Shown: piece by piece, positions 45,778-55,008 of the stretch
Layout of the letters: each line of letters opens with the position of its first letter
Numbering within the stretch: position 1 is the stretch's first letter
From: Rubrivivax sp.
GTDB lineage: Bacteria > Pseudomonadota > Gammaproteobacteria > Burkholderiales > Burkholderiaceae_C
Direction of reading: 5' to 3'
DNA: 64,000 nucleotides
Assembly (NCBI GenBank): GCA_022842595.1
Contig: JALHPF010000008.1
Coordinates: 62,001 to 126,000, forward strand
Position numbers and translations under genes: made by a program
Notes under the pieces: model-generated
The model's database searches: none
Told to the model about the DNA's origin: nothing
What the model saw: the letters and a program-made list of their open reading frames with translations, nothing else

Positions 45778-48700
45778 GGCCGTACCTCGATCGCGGCATT
45801 CGGCGCTTCGCCGAAGCTCTCGGGTGCGTACATCGCCTCCACCCGCGTGGGTGGCAGGCCGAAGCGGCCGCTGGCGTTCAGGCGCACGGTGTATTCGATG
45901 ACATGCTGGCCGCGCGGCAGCCATTCCCAGTAGCCGCGCCAGACGTCGGCGCGGCGTTCCTCGAAGGCCAGCCAGGCGCTGCCGCTGCGCTGTTCGCCGC
46001 GGGTGGCGATGGCCGAGTCGCGGCCCAGGCCGCTGCCCAGCAGCGTGGCGCCGGCCGGTACCGGGTCGCTCAGCACCACCCAGGCCATGTCGGCGCCGGC
46101 GTCGACCTGCAGCCGTACCCGCAACACGTCGCCTCGGCTCCAGGCGTCGGGGGTCTTGCGCTGCACAGCCGTCAGCGTGCGCGTGACGCGGTAGCCCGCA
46201 GACAGGGCAGCGGTCAGCGGCACGGCGGCCAGGGTCTGCGCAGTCAGCCAGGGCCGACCGGCGCCGCTGTGCCTGGCCTCGAGATCACCCGCCAGCAGGG
46301 GCAGCGCCAGCGTGCTGCCGGCCGGCGTGGCGGCCCAGTCCTGCATGGCGCTGGCGCCCGCCAGCGAAAGCGCGGTGCGGCCCGTGGGGGCGATGGCCTC
46401 GAAGCGCTGGCTGAAACGTTCGACGGCCAGGCTGCCCCAGACATTGGCCGTGGTCGTGCGCCAGGCACCGCGCTGCTGGCGGCCGAGCAGGGCCGTCAGC
46501 AGGCGCGGCACCTCGCTCTGCCAGGCCGGGCTTTCGATGGCGGCCAGCAGCAGCCGCGCGGCGTTGGCGTCGCCACCTTCCATCAGCCACCACCAGTCGT
46601 CCTGGGCATCGGTGCTCAGGGCCAGGGTGCTGCCGCCGTCGGTGAGCCGGGTGCGCAGCAGGCGCTGGATGGTGTCCAGCCGTGCCGCGCGCTCGGGTGC
46701 GGCTTGCACACGCTGGAAGACCCGCCAGGCATCGAGCAGCGCGCTCGTCGGCCAGGTGGCCATCGCCGCCGGCGTGAACGATACCGAACCCAGCATCCGC
46801 GGCACCACCCGGCCATGGCGCGACAAGGCTTCCAGCGCCGAGAGCTTGCGCACTTCGAGGTCGGCGCGCGGGGCGTTGAAGCGGCGCACGACGCGGCCTT
46901 CGACGAAGGCGGTCAGCCCCGCCAGCATCGACTCGCGCGCCGCGTCGGGCCAGGCCCATCCGGCTTCGTGCGCGGCGGCCAGCAGGTAGGCGGTGAGGCG
47001 GTCGCTGCCGCGGGGCGCGTCACCGGGCTGTGGCGGGAAGTAGCTGGCCAGGCCGTCACTGTCCAGATAGCCGGCGACTTCACCGCCCAGCGCCTGCCAG
47101 GCGGCGGTGTCGCGCAGGCCGATGGCACGGGAAGTCTGCTGCTCCAGGCAGGTGTAGGGGTAGGCCTCGAAGTAGCGGCGCACGCCGGGCAGGCCGGCGC
47201 CCGGGCCTGTGGCGGTTCCCGCCAGACTGGGCTTCAGCGTGGCCAGCAGCTGGCTGCGGCCGGGCAGGGCGCCGGCAGGCGGTGCCACCGGCAGGCTGGC
47301 TGCGGCGGCGGCGTCGAGCTGCACCAGGCTGGCCTGCCAGACGCGCTGCGGCACCAGCGGCACCACCGCCTGCACGATCTTCAGGCGGTCGCTGGCCGGC
47401 TTCGGCGTGCTGCCGGTTTCACGGGCTTCGGCCGCCCATTCGATGCGCGTGGCGCCTTCGGGCACGGTCACGGTCCAGCGCAGGTCCTGCGCGGCCCCGG
47501 CAGCCAGCTGCAGTGTCTGCGCGGGCGCCACCGGCACGGTGGGCATGCCGGCGTCGCTCTGGCCGGCCAGCGCCACGCGCAGCGTCATCGCCCGGTCGGT
47601 GGTGTTGCGCAACGTGAAGGCGGCGTCGATGCGGTCGCCCTCGCGCACCAGCGGCGCCAGGCCCGAGATCATCTGCAGGTCCTGCGAGACCCGGACCGTG
47701 GTACTGCCGGTGCCGAAGCGGCCGCCATCGCCGGCACCGCCGTCGTCGGCCATGGCCACCAGCCTGAAGCGGGTGAGCGAGTCGTTCAATGGCACGTCGA
47801 GGCGCGCTTCGCCCCTGGCGTCGAGCACCACCGTGCCGCGCCAGAGCAGCAGCGTGTCGAACAGCTCCCGCGTGGGGTTGCGGCCGCCGCCACCGCCCGG
47901 TGGCATGGCCTTGCGGCCGTAGTGGCGGCGGCCGATCAGCTCACCCTGCGCGGTCGAGGTTTCCACGCCCCAAGGGCGGGGGGCATAGAGTGCATCGAGC
48001 AAGTCCCAGGACCGGTTGGGCATCAGCGCCAGCAGCCCTTCGTCGACGGCTGCAAAAGCCACCTCGGCCCCCGCCAGCGGCTTGCCGCCGTGCGTCACCC
48101 GCACCAGCGCCTTCACCGTTTCGCGCACCGCGTAGGCCTGGTCGGGCGGGCGGTCGGCGGTCACCGTCACGTCCAGCTTCTGCGCCGCGCGGCCGATTTC
48201 GAGCGTGGCCACGCCGTACTTGAAGGTGGGCTTGGCCAGGTCGACCAGGGCCGTGGGCACGGGGACGTCGCGCCCTTCGTGGCGGAAGGCCTGCCACCAC
48301 GAACCGGGCTCACGCCAGCCCCAGGTGAAGAAGCTCCACCAGGGCGCCTCACGCAGCCGCCCGCGCAGCACGAGCACGCCCACATGCACGTTCGGCGCCC
48401 AGCCCGCGGGAACCGGCACTTCCACCACCGGGTTGCGGCCGGTCAGCGTCACCACCCGTGCGTCGATCACGCCTTCACGTTCCACCGTCACCAGGGCCGT
48501 GGCGCTGCGAAACGGCATGCGCACCTGCAGCCGCGCCGTCTGCCCGGCTTCAAGCTCGCGCTGTTCGGGCAGCACGTCGATGCGGTCGTCGTTGTCCTGG
48601 GCGAACCAGATCTCGCCTGCGCCCGTCACCCACACGCCGGCGCCGGCCCGGGCCACGCGGCCGGCGTCATCGCGGGTGCTGGCCACCAGCTCGATCTCGC

Positions 48701-51700
48701 CGGTGGCTTTCGGTTCGACATCGCAGTTCAGTCGGCCTTGCGCGTCGGTCTTGCCGCTGCACAGGGTGCCCAGCTCGCGGATGCGCCGCTGCGTGTCGTA
48801 GGCATAGAAACCGCCGACGATGCGGGTGCGCGTGCTCAGCGCCTCGTGCAGCCGGCCGACCACGTCCACCGCGCGACCCGCCAGCGGCTTGCCGCGCGTG
48901 TCCACCACCAGCGCAGTGAAACGTGCACTGCCGGCCGATCCGGCCCAGGAGGGCGCACGCAGGCCCACCAGCACGGCGGCGGGCCACAAACGCAGCGTCT
49001 GCGTCACGGTCTGCACTTCACCGTTCGGGTCGTCGAAACCCAGCTCGGCCGTCAGCTCCGAAGGCCCATTCAGCGTGGGCAGCCGGGCCACCACCAGCCG
49101 CGCCGCGCCTTGCGCGTCGGTGCTGGCACCCAGCTTGTCGGCCACGAGCCGGGCGTCGTCCTCGTTGTTGTCCTCGTCACCGGCGCGCTCGCTGCGTGGT
49201 GGGTCGAAACGGAATTCGGGGTGTTGGGCGAACACCGGTGCGGCCGGGCGCAGCAGCGCCGACAGCACCAGCGGCGCACGGGCCATCGGCCCGCCCGCCA
49301 TCGCATTGAGCTGGGCGCTGAAAGCCACTTCCGCCGGCGCGATGGTCTCGCCCGGCGGTGCGGTCAGCCGGGCGTCGACCAGCGGCACGCGGAAGGCCTC
49401 GACGCGGAAGCTGCCGCTGGCCAGTCGCTGGTCGCCGCGCTTCAGCATCACGTCGTAGCCGCCCAGCGCCGCGGTCTTCGGAATGACCCAGCGGCTTTCG
49501 GCCGAGCGCGCGCCGCGTGGCCATTGCAGCACCTGCACGGTCTCGGCGCCGCTGCCCTGGTGCGTGATGAGCAGCTGGTCGGGCAGGCTGGCGGGTGCGG
49601 GCAGGGCGAGGCCGCGCTCGGTGTCGTCACGCACGAAGTGCTTCATCGACACCGTTTCGCCCGCGCGCAGCAGGGTGCGGTCGAACACGGTGTGAGCGCG
49701 GCGGTCGGGCGTGGTGCCCTGAGCGGTGGCGATGCCGAAGCGCCAGGGCTCGATGCCCTTGTGCCAGCGGCTGAAGACGAAGGCCAGGTCGGCATCGGCG
49801 CCCTGGCCGGCACGCGCGGTGACGAACAGGCCGGCGTTGCCGAGGCACTGGCCGGTCTTGCCATCCGCACCGTCGCCACCGAACTCCTCGTCGAAGCCGC
49901 GCCCGATGCGCACCGTGCCGTCGGCGCCGGTGGTGCCGCTCCACAGCGGCTGGCCGCGGCAGTCGTTCACGGCCACGCGTGCGCCGGGAACGGGTCGGGC
50001 ACGCTCCAGCGTCGTCACCCAGGCCAGGCTGCTGCTGCGCCCGCGCTTGAAGTGCACGGCGATCGGTGTCACCAGAGCGCCGGTGCGCACGTACATCGGT
50101 GCGCGGCTGGCCAGTAGTGAAGCCCCGAGGATGCGCGACTCCACTTCCACCACGTGGTAACCGCGGCCGGCCAGCGGCAGCGCCATGACTTCGGTGGCCC
50201 GGGGTCCTGGGGTGCCCGGGGTACCTTGGATGGAGGCCGGCTGCGGCAGTGCCACGACGCTGGCCTGGCTGTCCTGGGCGAGCAGGGAAACGCTACGGGT
50301 TTCGACGTGCCTTTCACGCTGCACCGTGCGCATGGCGCCACCAGCGCCCTGCACCTGCACGGACTCCATCCACTGCGCCTGCGGCAGCCCGGCTTCCCGG
50401 GCGCTGACTTCGTTTTCGTGAAAGCGCTCGACGCGGCTGATCCACTGCAGCAGGGCCAGGTCGGTGGTGCCGGCATCGAGCCGGCGCACGCGCACTTGCC
50501 CGCCGGTGCTGGCGCCCTGCAGGTCGGCCTGCACCTGGCGCAATGTCAGCGGCAGCAGGGCCGGTTCACCCGCCTTCAGCGGCGCTTCGAGAATGCCGAA
50601 GGGCGCCCCGCCGAACTTCGCCAGCGGCGGCATGCGGCCCGTGGCCACGGGCAGCGGAAAACTGCCGGCGTTCGACAGCGCGCGGCCGCCTTCGTCCTTC
50701 AGGCCCATCGGCAGCAGCAGCTGGAAACTCGTGCTTTCGGGCAAGGGGGCTGCGAACTGCACGCCGTCCAGCGGGCCGGTGCCGGGCTCGCTGGGCGGCT
50801 TCGGCGCGACGGCAGCGCCAGCGGCGGGCTGCAGCCTGGCCGCCAGCGCCAGTTCACGCGGCACCGGCGCATTGAAGCGCAGGCTCATCGGCCGCAGCGG
50901 CAGGCAGGGCGATTGCGCGTTGTCACGTTCGCAGCTGAATTCGGCGGCAAAACGTTCGCGCACGGTCCATTCGAAGCGCTGCGTGTCCTTCACCGTGCCG
51001 GCCGGCCCCCACACCAGGCGTACCTGGGTGGCGGCCGGGAAGGGGCGCTGGCAAGCCAGCAGCACCTGACGGTCGGGCGGGACGCTGCGGCCGCGGCTGC
51101 GCAGCACGGCATCGCGCGCGGCGCCCGTGGTCACGCTGACGCCGATGCGTTCGCCCAGGCCGTCGACCTCGCACCAGGCGCGCTGCGCGGCCCGCGCGGC
51201 GTCGGCCGGGCCGTTGAAACGCAGCAGGAACTGCTGGTCTTCCTCGATCTCGGCGCCTTCGTCAGGCTGTACCGTCACAACCCGGGGTGCACCAGTGGCG
51301 AATTGCCAGCGTGTGGTGCCTTCCAGCGCCCCGCCCAGCGGGGTGAAGCCTGGCGCGATGCTCAACGTGCACCGCTTGGACGCTGGCAGCGCTTCGTTGA
51401 AGTCGAACAGCCAGCGTTGCGCGTCGGCCCAGCGGCCGCTGCCCGCGGGTGTTCCCCCTTCGCAGGCCAGCAGGGCCGGCGCGGGCGCTCGCGGGTCGCC
51501 GGCGGCCACCACCGGCGCGTCGAAACGCAGCACGACCTGGCGCACCTCGGCCACCTCGCCCTGCGGCGACACGGCCGCCACACGCGCGGCGCCTGCCGTT
51601 CCCGCCGCCAGCATGAGCAGCAGCCAGACTGCCTGCTGCAGGGTGTCCACGAGGGGCACTCCGTGCGCCCTGGGGAGCCCTCGTGCCGCCCCGCCCGCCT

Positions 51701-51713
51701 GTGGCACTGTCAT
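45774..51713 (-). CDS. Bacterial alpha-2-macroglobulin family protein (thioester form)
   Basis: Predicted 1979-residue periplasmic protease-trap protein. The thioester motif is intact at about residues 1522-1525 (PYTCLEQQTSRAIG), so it belongs to the thioester-bearing YfhM/ECAM type. The macroglobulin domains run through the N-terminal two thirds, and a bait-like stretch cannot be pinned down. The start is the ATG at 51713, supported by GGAGG five bases or so upstream; the 82-residue extension in the track is not. A hydrophobic signal (QQAVWLLLMLAAGTAGA) lies near residue 30. No clear lipobox is seen, unlike the E. coli lipoprotein. pbpC follows with an ATGA overlap. Confidence 0.93.
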   Translation of the reverse strand: MTVPQAGGAARGLPRAHGVPLVDTLQQAVWLLLMLAAGTAGAARVAAVSPQGEVAEVRQVVLRFDAPVVAAGDPRAPAPALLACEGGTPAGSGRWADAQRWLFDFNEALPASKRCTLSIAPGFTPLGGALEGTTRWQFATGAPRVVTVQPDEGAEIEEDQQFLLRFNGPADAARAAQRAWCEVDGLGERIGVSVTTGAARDAVLRSRGRSVPPDRQVLLACQRPFPAATQVRLVWGPAGTVKDTQRFEWTVRERFAAEFSCERDNAQSPCLPLRPMSLRFNAPVPRELALAARLQPAAGAAVAPKPPSEPGTGPLDGVQFAAPLPESTSFQLLLPMGLKDEGGRALSNAGSFPLPVATGRMPPLAKFGGAPFGILEAPLKAGEPALLPLTLRQVQADLQGASTGGQVRVRRLDAGTTDLALLQWISRVERFHENEVSAREAGLPQAQWMESVQVQGAGGAMRTVQRERHVETRSVSLLAQDSQASVVALPQPASIQGTPGTPGPRATEVMALPLAGRGYHVVEVESRILGASLLASRAPMYVRTGALVTPIAVHFKRGRSSSLAWVTTLERARPVPGARVAVNDCRGQPLWSGTTGADGTVRIGRGFDEEFGGDGADGKTGQCLGNAGLFVTARAGQGADADLAFVFSRWHKGIEPWRFGIATAQGTTPDRRAHTVFDRTLLRAGETVSMKHFVRDDTERGLALPAPASLPDQLLITHQGSGAETVQVLQWPRGARSAESRWVIPKTAALGGYDVMLKRGDQRLASGSFRVEAFRVPLVDARLTAPPGETIAPAEVAFSAQLNAMAGGPMARAPLVLSALLRPAAPVFAQHPEFRFDPPRSERAGDEDNNEDDARLVADKLGASTDAQGAARLVVARLPTLNGPSELTAELGFDDPNGEVQTVTQTLRLWPAAVLVGLRAPSWAGSAGSARFTALVVDTRGKPLAGRAVDVVGRLHEALSTRTRIVGGFYAYDTQRRIRELGTLCSGKTDAQGRLNCDVEPKATGEIELVASTRDDAGRVARAGAGVWVTGAGEIWFAQDNDDRIDVLPEQRELEAGQTARLQVRMPFRSATALVTVEREGVIDARVVTLTGRNPVVEVPVPAGWAPNVHVGVLVLRGRLREAPWWSFFTWGWREPGSWWQAFRHEGRDVPVPTALVDLAKPTFKYGVATLEIGRAAQKLDVTVTADRPPDQAYAVRETVKALVRVTHGGKPLAGAEVAFAAVDEGLLALMPNRSWDLLDALYAPRPWGVETSTAQGELIGRRHYGRKAMPPGGGGGRNPTRELFDTLLLWRGTVVLDARGEARLDVPLNDSLTRFRLVAMADDGGAGDGGRFGTGSTTVRVSQDLQMISGLAPLVREGDRIDAAFTLRNTTDRAMTLRVALAGQSDAGMPTVPVAPAQTLQLAAGAAQDLRWTVTVPEGATRIEWAAEARETGSTPKPASDRLKIVQAVVPLVPQRVWQASLVQLDAAAAASLPVAPPAGALPGRSQLLATLKPSLAGTATGPGAGLPGVRRYFEAYPYTCLEQQTSRAIGLRDTAAWQALGGEVAGYLDSDGLASYFPPQPGDAPRGSDRLTAYLLAAAHEAGWAWPDAARESMLAGLTAFVEGRVVRRFNAPRADLEVRKLSALEALSRHGRVVPRMLGSVSFTPAAMATWPTSALLDAWRVFQRVQAAPERAARLDTIQRLLRTRLTDGGSTLALSTDAQDDWWWLMEGGDANAARLLLAAIESPAWQSEVPRLLTALLGRQQRGAWRTTTANVWGSLAVERFSQRFEAIAPTGRTALSLAGASAMQDWAATPAGSTLALPLLAGDLEARHSGAGRPWLTAQTLAAVPLTAALSAGYRVTRTLTAVQRKTPDAWSRGDVLRVRLQVDAGADMAWVVLSDPVPAGATLLGSGLGRDSAIATRGEQRSGSAWLAFEERRADVWRGYWEWLPRGQHVIEYTVRLNASGRFGLPPTRVEAMYAPESFGEAPNAAIEVRP

Positions 51714-51834
51714 CCGGTCCTCCGCCCACGCCCTGTCGTGCATGCCCATTCTGGCCCCTTCGAAGCCCACGCCAGCGGCTGTGCTGCCCTGGCGGATAGA
51801 CTTCGCAGTCTTTGTCAGCCACCGTGCCCGGGCC

Positions 51835-52929
51835 ATGTCCAATATCACTGAAGCCGCTCTGCTCGAAGCCCTGAAGGCCGTCGTCGACCCCAACACCGAG
51901 CGCGACTTCGTTGCCGGCAAGCAGGTGAAGAACCTGCGCATCGAAGGCGGCGACATCGCCTTCGACGTCGAGCTCGGTTACCCCGGCAAGAGCCAGGTGC
52001 CGGCACTGCGCAAGGCGCTGATCGCCGCGGCGCGCACGTTGCCTGGCGTGGCCAACGTCAGCGTGAACATCAGCAGCAAGATCGTGGCCCACGCGGTACA
52101 GCGCGGCGTGCAGCTGCTGCCGGGCGTGAAAAACGTCATCGCCGTGGCCTCGGGCAAGGGCGGTGTCGGCAAGAGCACGACCACGGCCAACCTGGCGCTG
52201 GCGCTGGCCGCCGAGGGCGCCAGCGTGGGCATCCTCGACGCCGACATCTACGGCCCCAGCCAGCCGATGATGATGGGCATCAGCGGTCGCCCCGAAAGCG
52301 CCGATGGCAAGACGATGGAGCCGCTGGAAAACTACGGCGTGCAGGTCATCAGCATCGGCTTCCTGGTCGACGCCGACCAGGCCATGATCTGGCGCGGGCC
52401 GATGGCCACGCAGGCGCTAGAGCAGCTGCTTCGCCAGACCAACTGGCGCGAGCTGGATTACCTGCTGATCGACATGCCCCCCGGCACCGGCGACATCGCG
52501 CTCACGCTCAGCCAGCGCGTGCCGCTCACGGGGGCCGTCATCGTCACCACGCCGCAGGACATCGCCCTGCTCGACGTGCAGCGCGGCGTGGAGATGTTCA
52601 AGAAGGTGGGCGTGCCCATCCTCGGCATCGTCGAGAACATGGCCGTGTACTGCTGCCCGAACTGCGGCCACACCGAACACATTTTTGGCGAAGGCGGCGG
52701 CCAGCGCATGGCCGAGAAATACGGTGTCGACACCCTGGGCAGCCTGCCGCTGACGATGAGCATCCGCGAGCAGGCCGACACCGGCCGCCCCACCGTGGTG
52801 GCCGACCCCGACGGCACGGTGGCCAACACCTACCGCGAGATCGCGCGCCGCGCGGCGGTGAAGATCGCCAAGCAGGCCAAGGACTTCTCGTCGAAGTTCC
52901 CGACGATCCAGGTGTCCAAGGGCACCTGA
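51835..52929 (+). CDS. apbC: Iron-sulfur cluster carrier protein ApbC/Mrp
   Basis: Predicted 364-residue P-loop ATPase that carries and delivers Fe-S clusters. An N-terminal MIP18/DUF59 domain (LLEALKAVVDPNTERDFVAG) is followed by the deviant Walker A motif ASGKGGVGKSTTTANLALAL, IWRGPMATQALEQLLRQTNW and IDMPPGTGDIALTLSQ. The cluster-binding CxxC is CCPNCGHTEHIFGEGGG. All parts are present. The start is the ATG at 51835; the track's longer frame is the antisense of the macroglobulin gene. It converges with the sensor kinase next to it without a gap. Confidence 0.96.
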   Translation: MSNITEAALLEALKAVVDPNTERDFVAGKQVKNLRIEGGDIAFDVELGYPGKSQVPALRKALIAAARTLPGVANVSVNISSKIVAHAVQRGVQLLPGVKNVIAVASGKGGVGKSTTTANLALALAAEGASVGILDADIYGPSQPMMMGISGRPESADGKTMEPLENYGVQVISIGFLVDADQAMIWRGPMATQALEQLLRQTNWRELDYLLIDMPPGTGDIALTLSQRVPLTGAVIVTTPQDIALLDVQRGVEMFKKVGVPILGIVENMAVYCCPNCGHTEHIFGEGGGQRMAEKYGVDTLGSLPLTMSIREQADTGRPTVVADPDGTVANTYREIARRAAVKIAKQAKDFSSKFPTIQVSKGT

Positions 52930-55008
52930 TCAGTCGCCGGCGCCGGCTGTCGTGGCGGTGTCGGTTGGCGCCTCGGCCAGCAGTCGCACTGTGAACACCG
53001 CGCCACGAACGCCGTCGCTGCGGTTGGCGGCCGTGATGTCGCCACCGTAGCGTTCCACCAGGCTGCGGCTGATCCACAGCCCCAGTCCGGTGCCGTCCTT
53101 CTTGCGCGTGACGAAGGGCTGGAACAGCGTGGGCAGCAGCTCGGGCGACAGGCCCGGACCGGTATCGCGCAGCTCGATCTCCAGCCCCGCCGCCTGGCCG
53201 TCGGCGCCGCCCTGCCAGTCGCGCGTGCTCAGCTGCAGTTCGCCGCCCTCGGGCATGGCATGGATGGCATTGACGAGCAGGTTCACCAGCACCTGCTGCA
53301 GTTCCTGGCGGTTGATGGCCGCCGGCCGCGTGGCCTGCAGGCTGCGCAGCACGCGGATCCGCGTGCGCGCCAGCAGGTGGGCCACCAGCACCAGGCAGTC
53401 GTCGAGCGCCCGTATGCTGTCCACGGCTTCGACATAGCCCGCGTATTCCGATGGCCGCGCAAACTGCAGCAGCTGGGTCACGATCAGCCGCATGCGTTCG
53501 ATCTGCTCGTCGACCAGGCGCAGCTCGGCGCGCACCTTGTGCGCCTGTTCCGGGCCCAGCAGTTCACGCATCAGGTCCAGGTTGCCCTGGATCACCGCGA
53601 TCGGGTTGTTGACCTCGTGCGCGATGCTCGCCGTCAGCTGGCCCACCGCGGCGAGCTTCTCGTTCTTGACCAGCTGGCTCTGCGCCTCGGCCAGCTGCGC
53701 GGTGCGTTCGGCCACCTTGGCGTCGAGCTCGGCGTTCCAGCGTTGCAGCTCGCGGGTGTCGCGGTCGACCTGGTCGAGCAACTCGTCGAAATGGCGGGCC
53801 AGGCGGCCGATCTCGTCGACCTCGTCATGGCCGCCTTCGGTTGGTGCGACACGTGCACCGCCGTCACCGGCCTGCACGCGCTTCATCGTCGCTTCCATCT
53901 GTTCCAGCGGGCTGAAGATGCTGCGCGCCCAGCGCAGCGAGACCACGGCTGCGGCGATCATCACCGCAAAGAACACCACGCCGATGCTCGCCAGCAGCGC
54001 GTACTTCAGCAGCGTGAAAGGCCGTTCGGTGAAACCCACGTACAGCATGCCCAGCGGCCGGCCGTTGCCGTCGGCCAGTGGCTGGTAGGCCGACACATAC
54101 CACTCGTTGACGACGAAGGCGCGGTCGAGCCAGGTGCTGCCGCGGCCGAGCACGGCGTCGCGAACGGCCTGCGAAACGCGCGTGCCGATGGCCCGGTCGG
54201 TGCGGCCCTGCGCGTCGGCAAACAGGCGCACGTTGGTGGAGATGCGCACGTCGTCGAGGAACAGCGTGGCCGTGCCGCGGCTGCCGAACGGCAGGCTGCC
54301 TTCGGGGTAGACGATGCCGTTGATGTGGTCGATGAAGCCCAGGTTGCGGTTCAGCAGCATGCCGCCCTGGACGTGGCCCAGCAGCCGGCCGTCGCTGCCG
54401 TGAACCGGGTGGGTGGACAGCAGCACCATCGCCCGGTCTTCCTGCTGGCGCAGGCTGGGCGCGGCATTGCGCGTGGGCAGGAGTGGCACGGCGACGCGGC
54501 CGGCCAGTTCCGCACCCAGGGCCCGGGCCTGCACCGGCGTCAGCAGTTCGACGCTGGTGCGGTCCTGGCCTGGGGCGTGCGGCGCCAGGGTGCCGTCGGC
54601 CGCCGGCGCGCCGCGCTGCGTGGCCAGCAGGTGGCCGTCTGCCGTGTGCAAGTGCAGAAAGTCCAGGCCCTCGCGTTCGCGAAAAGCCTCGAGCAAGGCT
54701 GTCCAGCCCGCGCCGCCACCGGCCGCCGCCAGCGCCTGGTGCAGCCGCTGCGATTCCGCCACCGCGGCGGTGCTGGCACCCACCTCGCCCAGCACCCGTT
54801 CGAAGTAGCCATTGGCCACTGCCAGGTCGGCGCGCACCTTCGTGATGAGCAGCCGGTCCAGGGCTGCGCTGCCCCACCACAGTAGCAGCAGGCCCAGCAG
54901 GGGCAGCACCACCAGCAGCGGCAGCAGCACCATCGCCAGCAGCTTGCGGCGGATCGACAGCCGGGCGAAAGCGCGCCCGCTCCGCGAAACCGCGCCGTCG
55001 CCCGGCAT
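52930..55008 (-). CDS. Sensor histidine kinase with periplasmic cache-like domain and HAMP
   Basis: Predicted 692-residue membrane kinase. A first helix (LLAMVLLPLLVVLPLLGLLLLW) and a second (LLASIGVVFFAVMIAAAVVSL) flank a periplasmic domain of roughly 300 residues resembling a double-cache ligand sensor. HAMP and a coiled coil follow (SIFSPLEQMEATMKRVQAGD). The kinase core has the H-box LTASIAHEVNNPIAVIQGNL, LVNLLVNAIHAM, LRDTGPGL and GTGLGLWISRSLV. Its ATG at 55008 shares one base with the regulator's stop (TGATG), so the two are translated together. It lies divergent from formate dehydrogenase, which hints at formate or a related C1 compound as the signal. That is inference. Confidence 0.92.
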   Translation of the reverse strand: MPGDGAVSRSGRAFARLSIRRKLLAMVLLPLLVVLPLLGLLLLWWGSAALDRLLITKVRADLAVANGYFERVLGEVGASTAAVAESQRLHQALAAAGGGAGWTALLEAFREREGLDFLHLHTADGHLLATQRGAPAADGTLAPHAPGQDRTSVELLTPVQARALGAELAGRVAVPLLPTRNAAPSLRQQEDRAMVLLSTHPVHGSDGRLLGHVQGGMLLNRNLGFIDHINGIVYPEGSLPFGSRGTATLFLDDVRISTNVRLFADAQGRTDRAIGTRVSQAVRDAVLGRGSTWLDRAFVVNEWYVSAYQPLADGNGRPLGMLYVGFTERPFTLLKYALLASIGVVFFAVMIAAAVVSLRWARSIFSPLEQMEATMKRVQAGDGGARVAPTEGGHDEVDEIGRLARHFDELLDQVDRDTRELQRWNAELDAKVAERTAQLAEAQSQLVKNEKLAAVGQLTASIAHEVNNPIAVIQGNLDLMRELLGPEQAHKVRAELRLVDEQIERMRLIVTQLLQFARPSEYAGYVEAVDSIRALDDCLVLVAHLLARTRIRVLRSLQATRPAAINRQELQQVLVNLLVNAIHAMPEGGELQLSTRDWQGGADGQAAGLEIELRDTGPGLSPELLPTLFQPFVTRKKDGTGLGLWISRSLVERYGGDITAANRSDGVRGAVFTVRLLAEAPTDTATTAGAGD

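Noticed and set aside
45438-50117. 1559-residue ORF on the plus strand
   Set aside because: It is antisense to pbpC and the alpha-2-macroglobulin gene; the composition is that of a shadow frame and the true genes have full motif sets.
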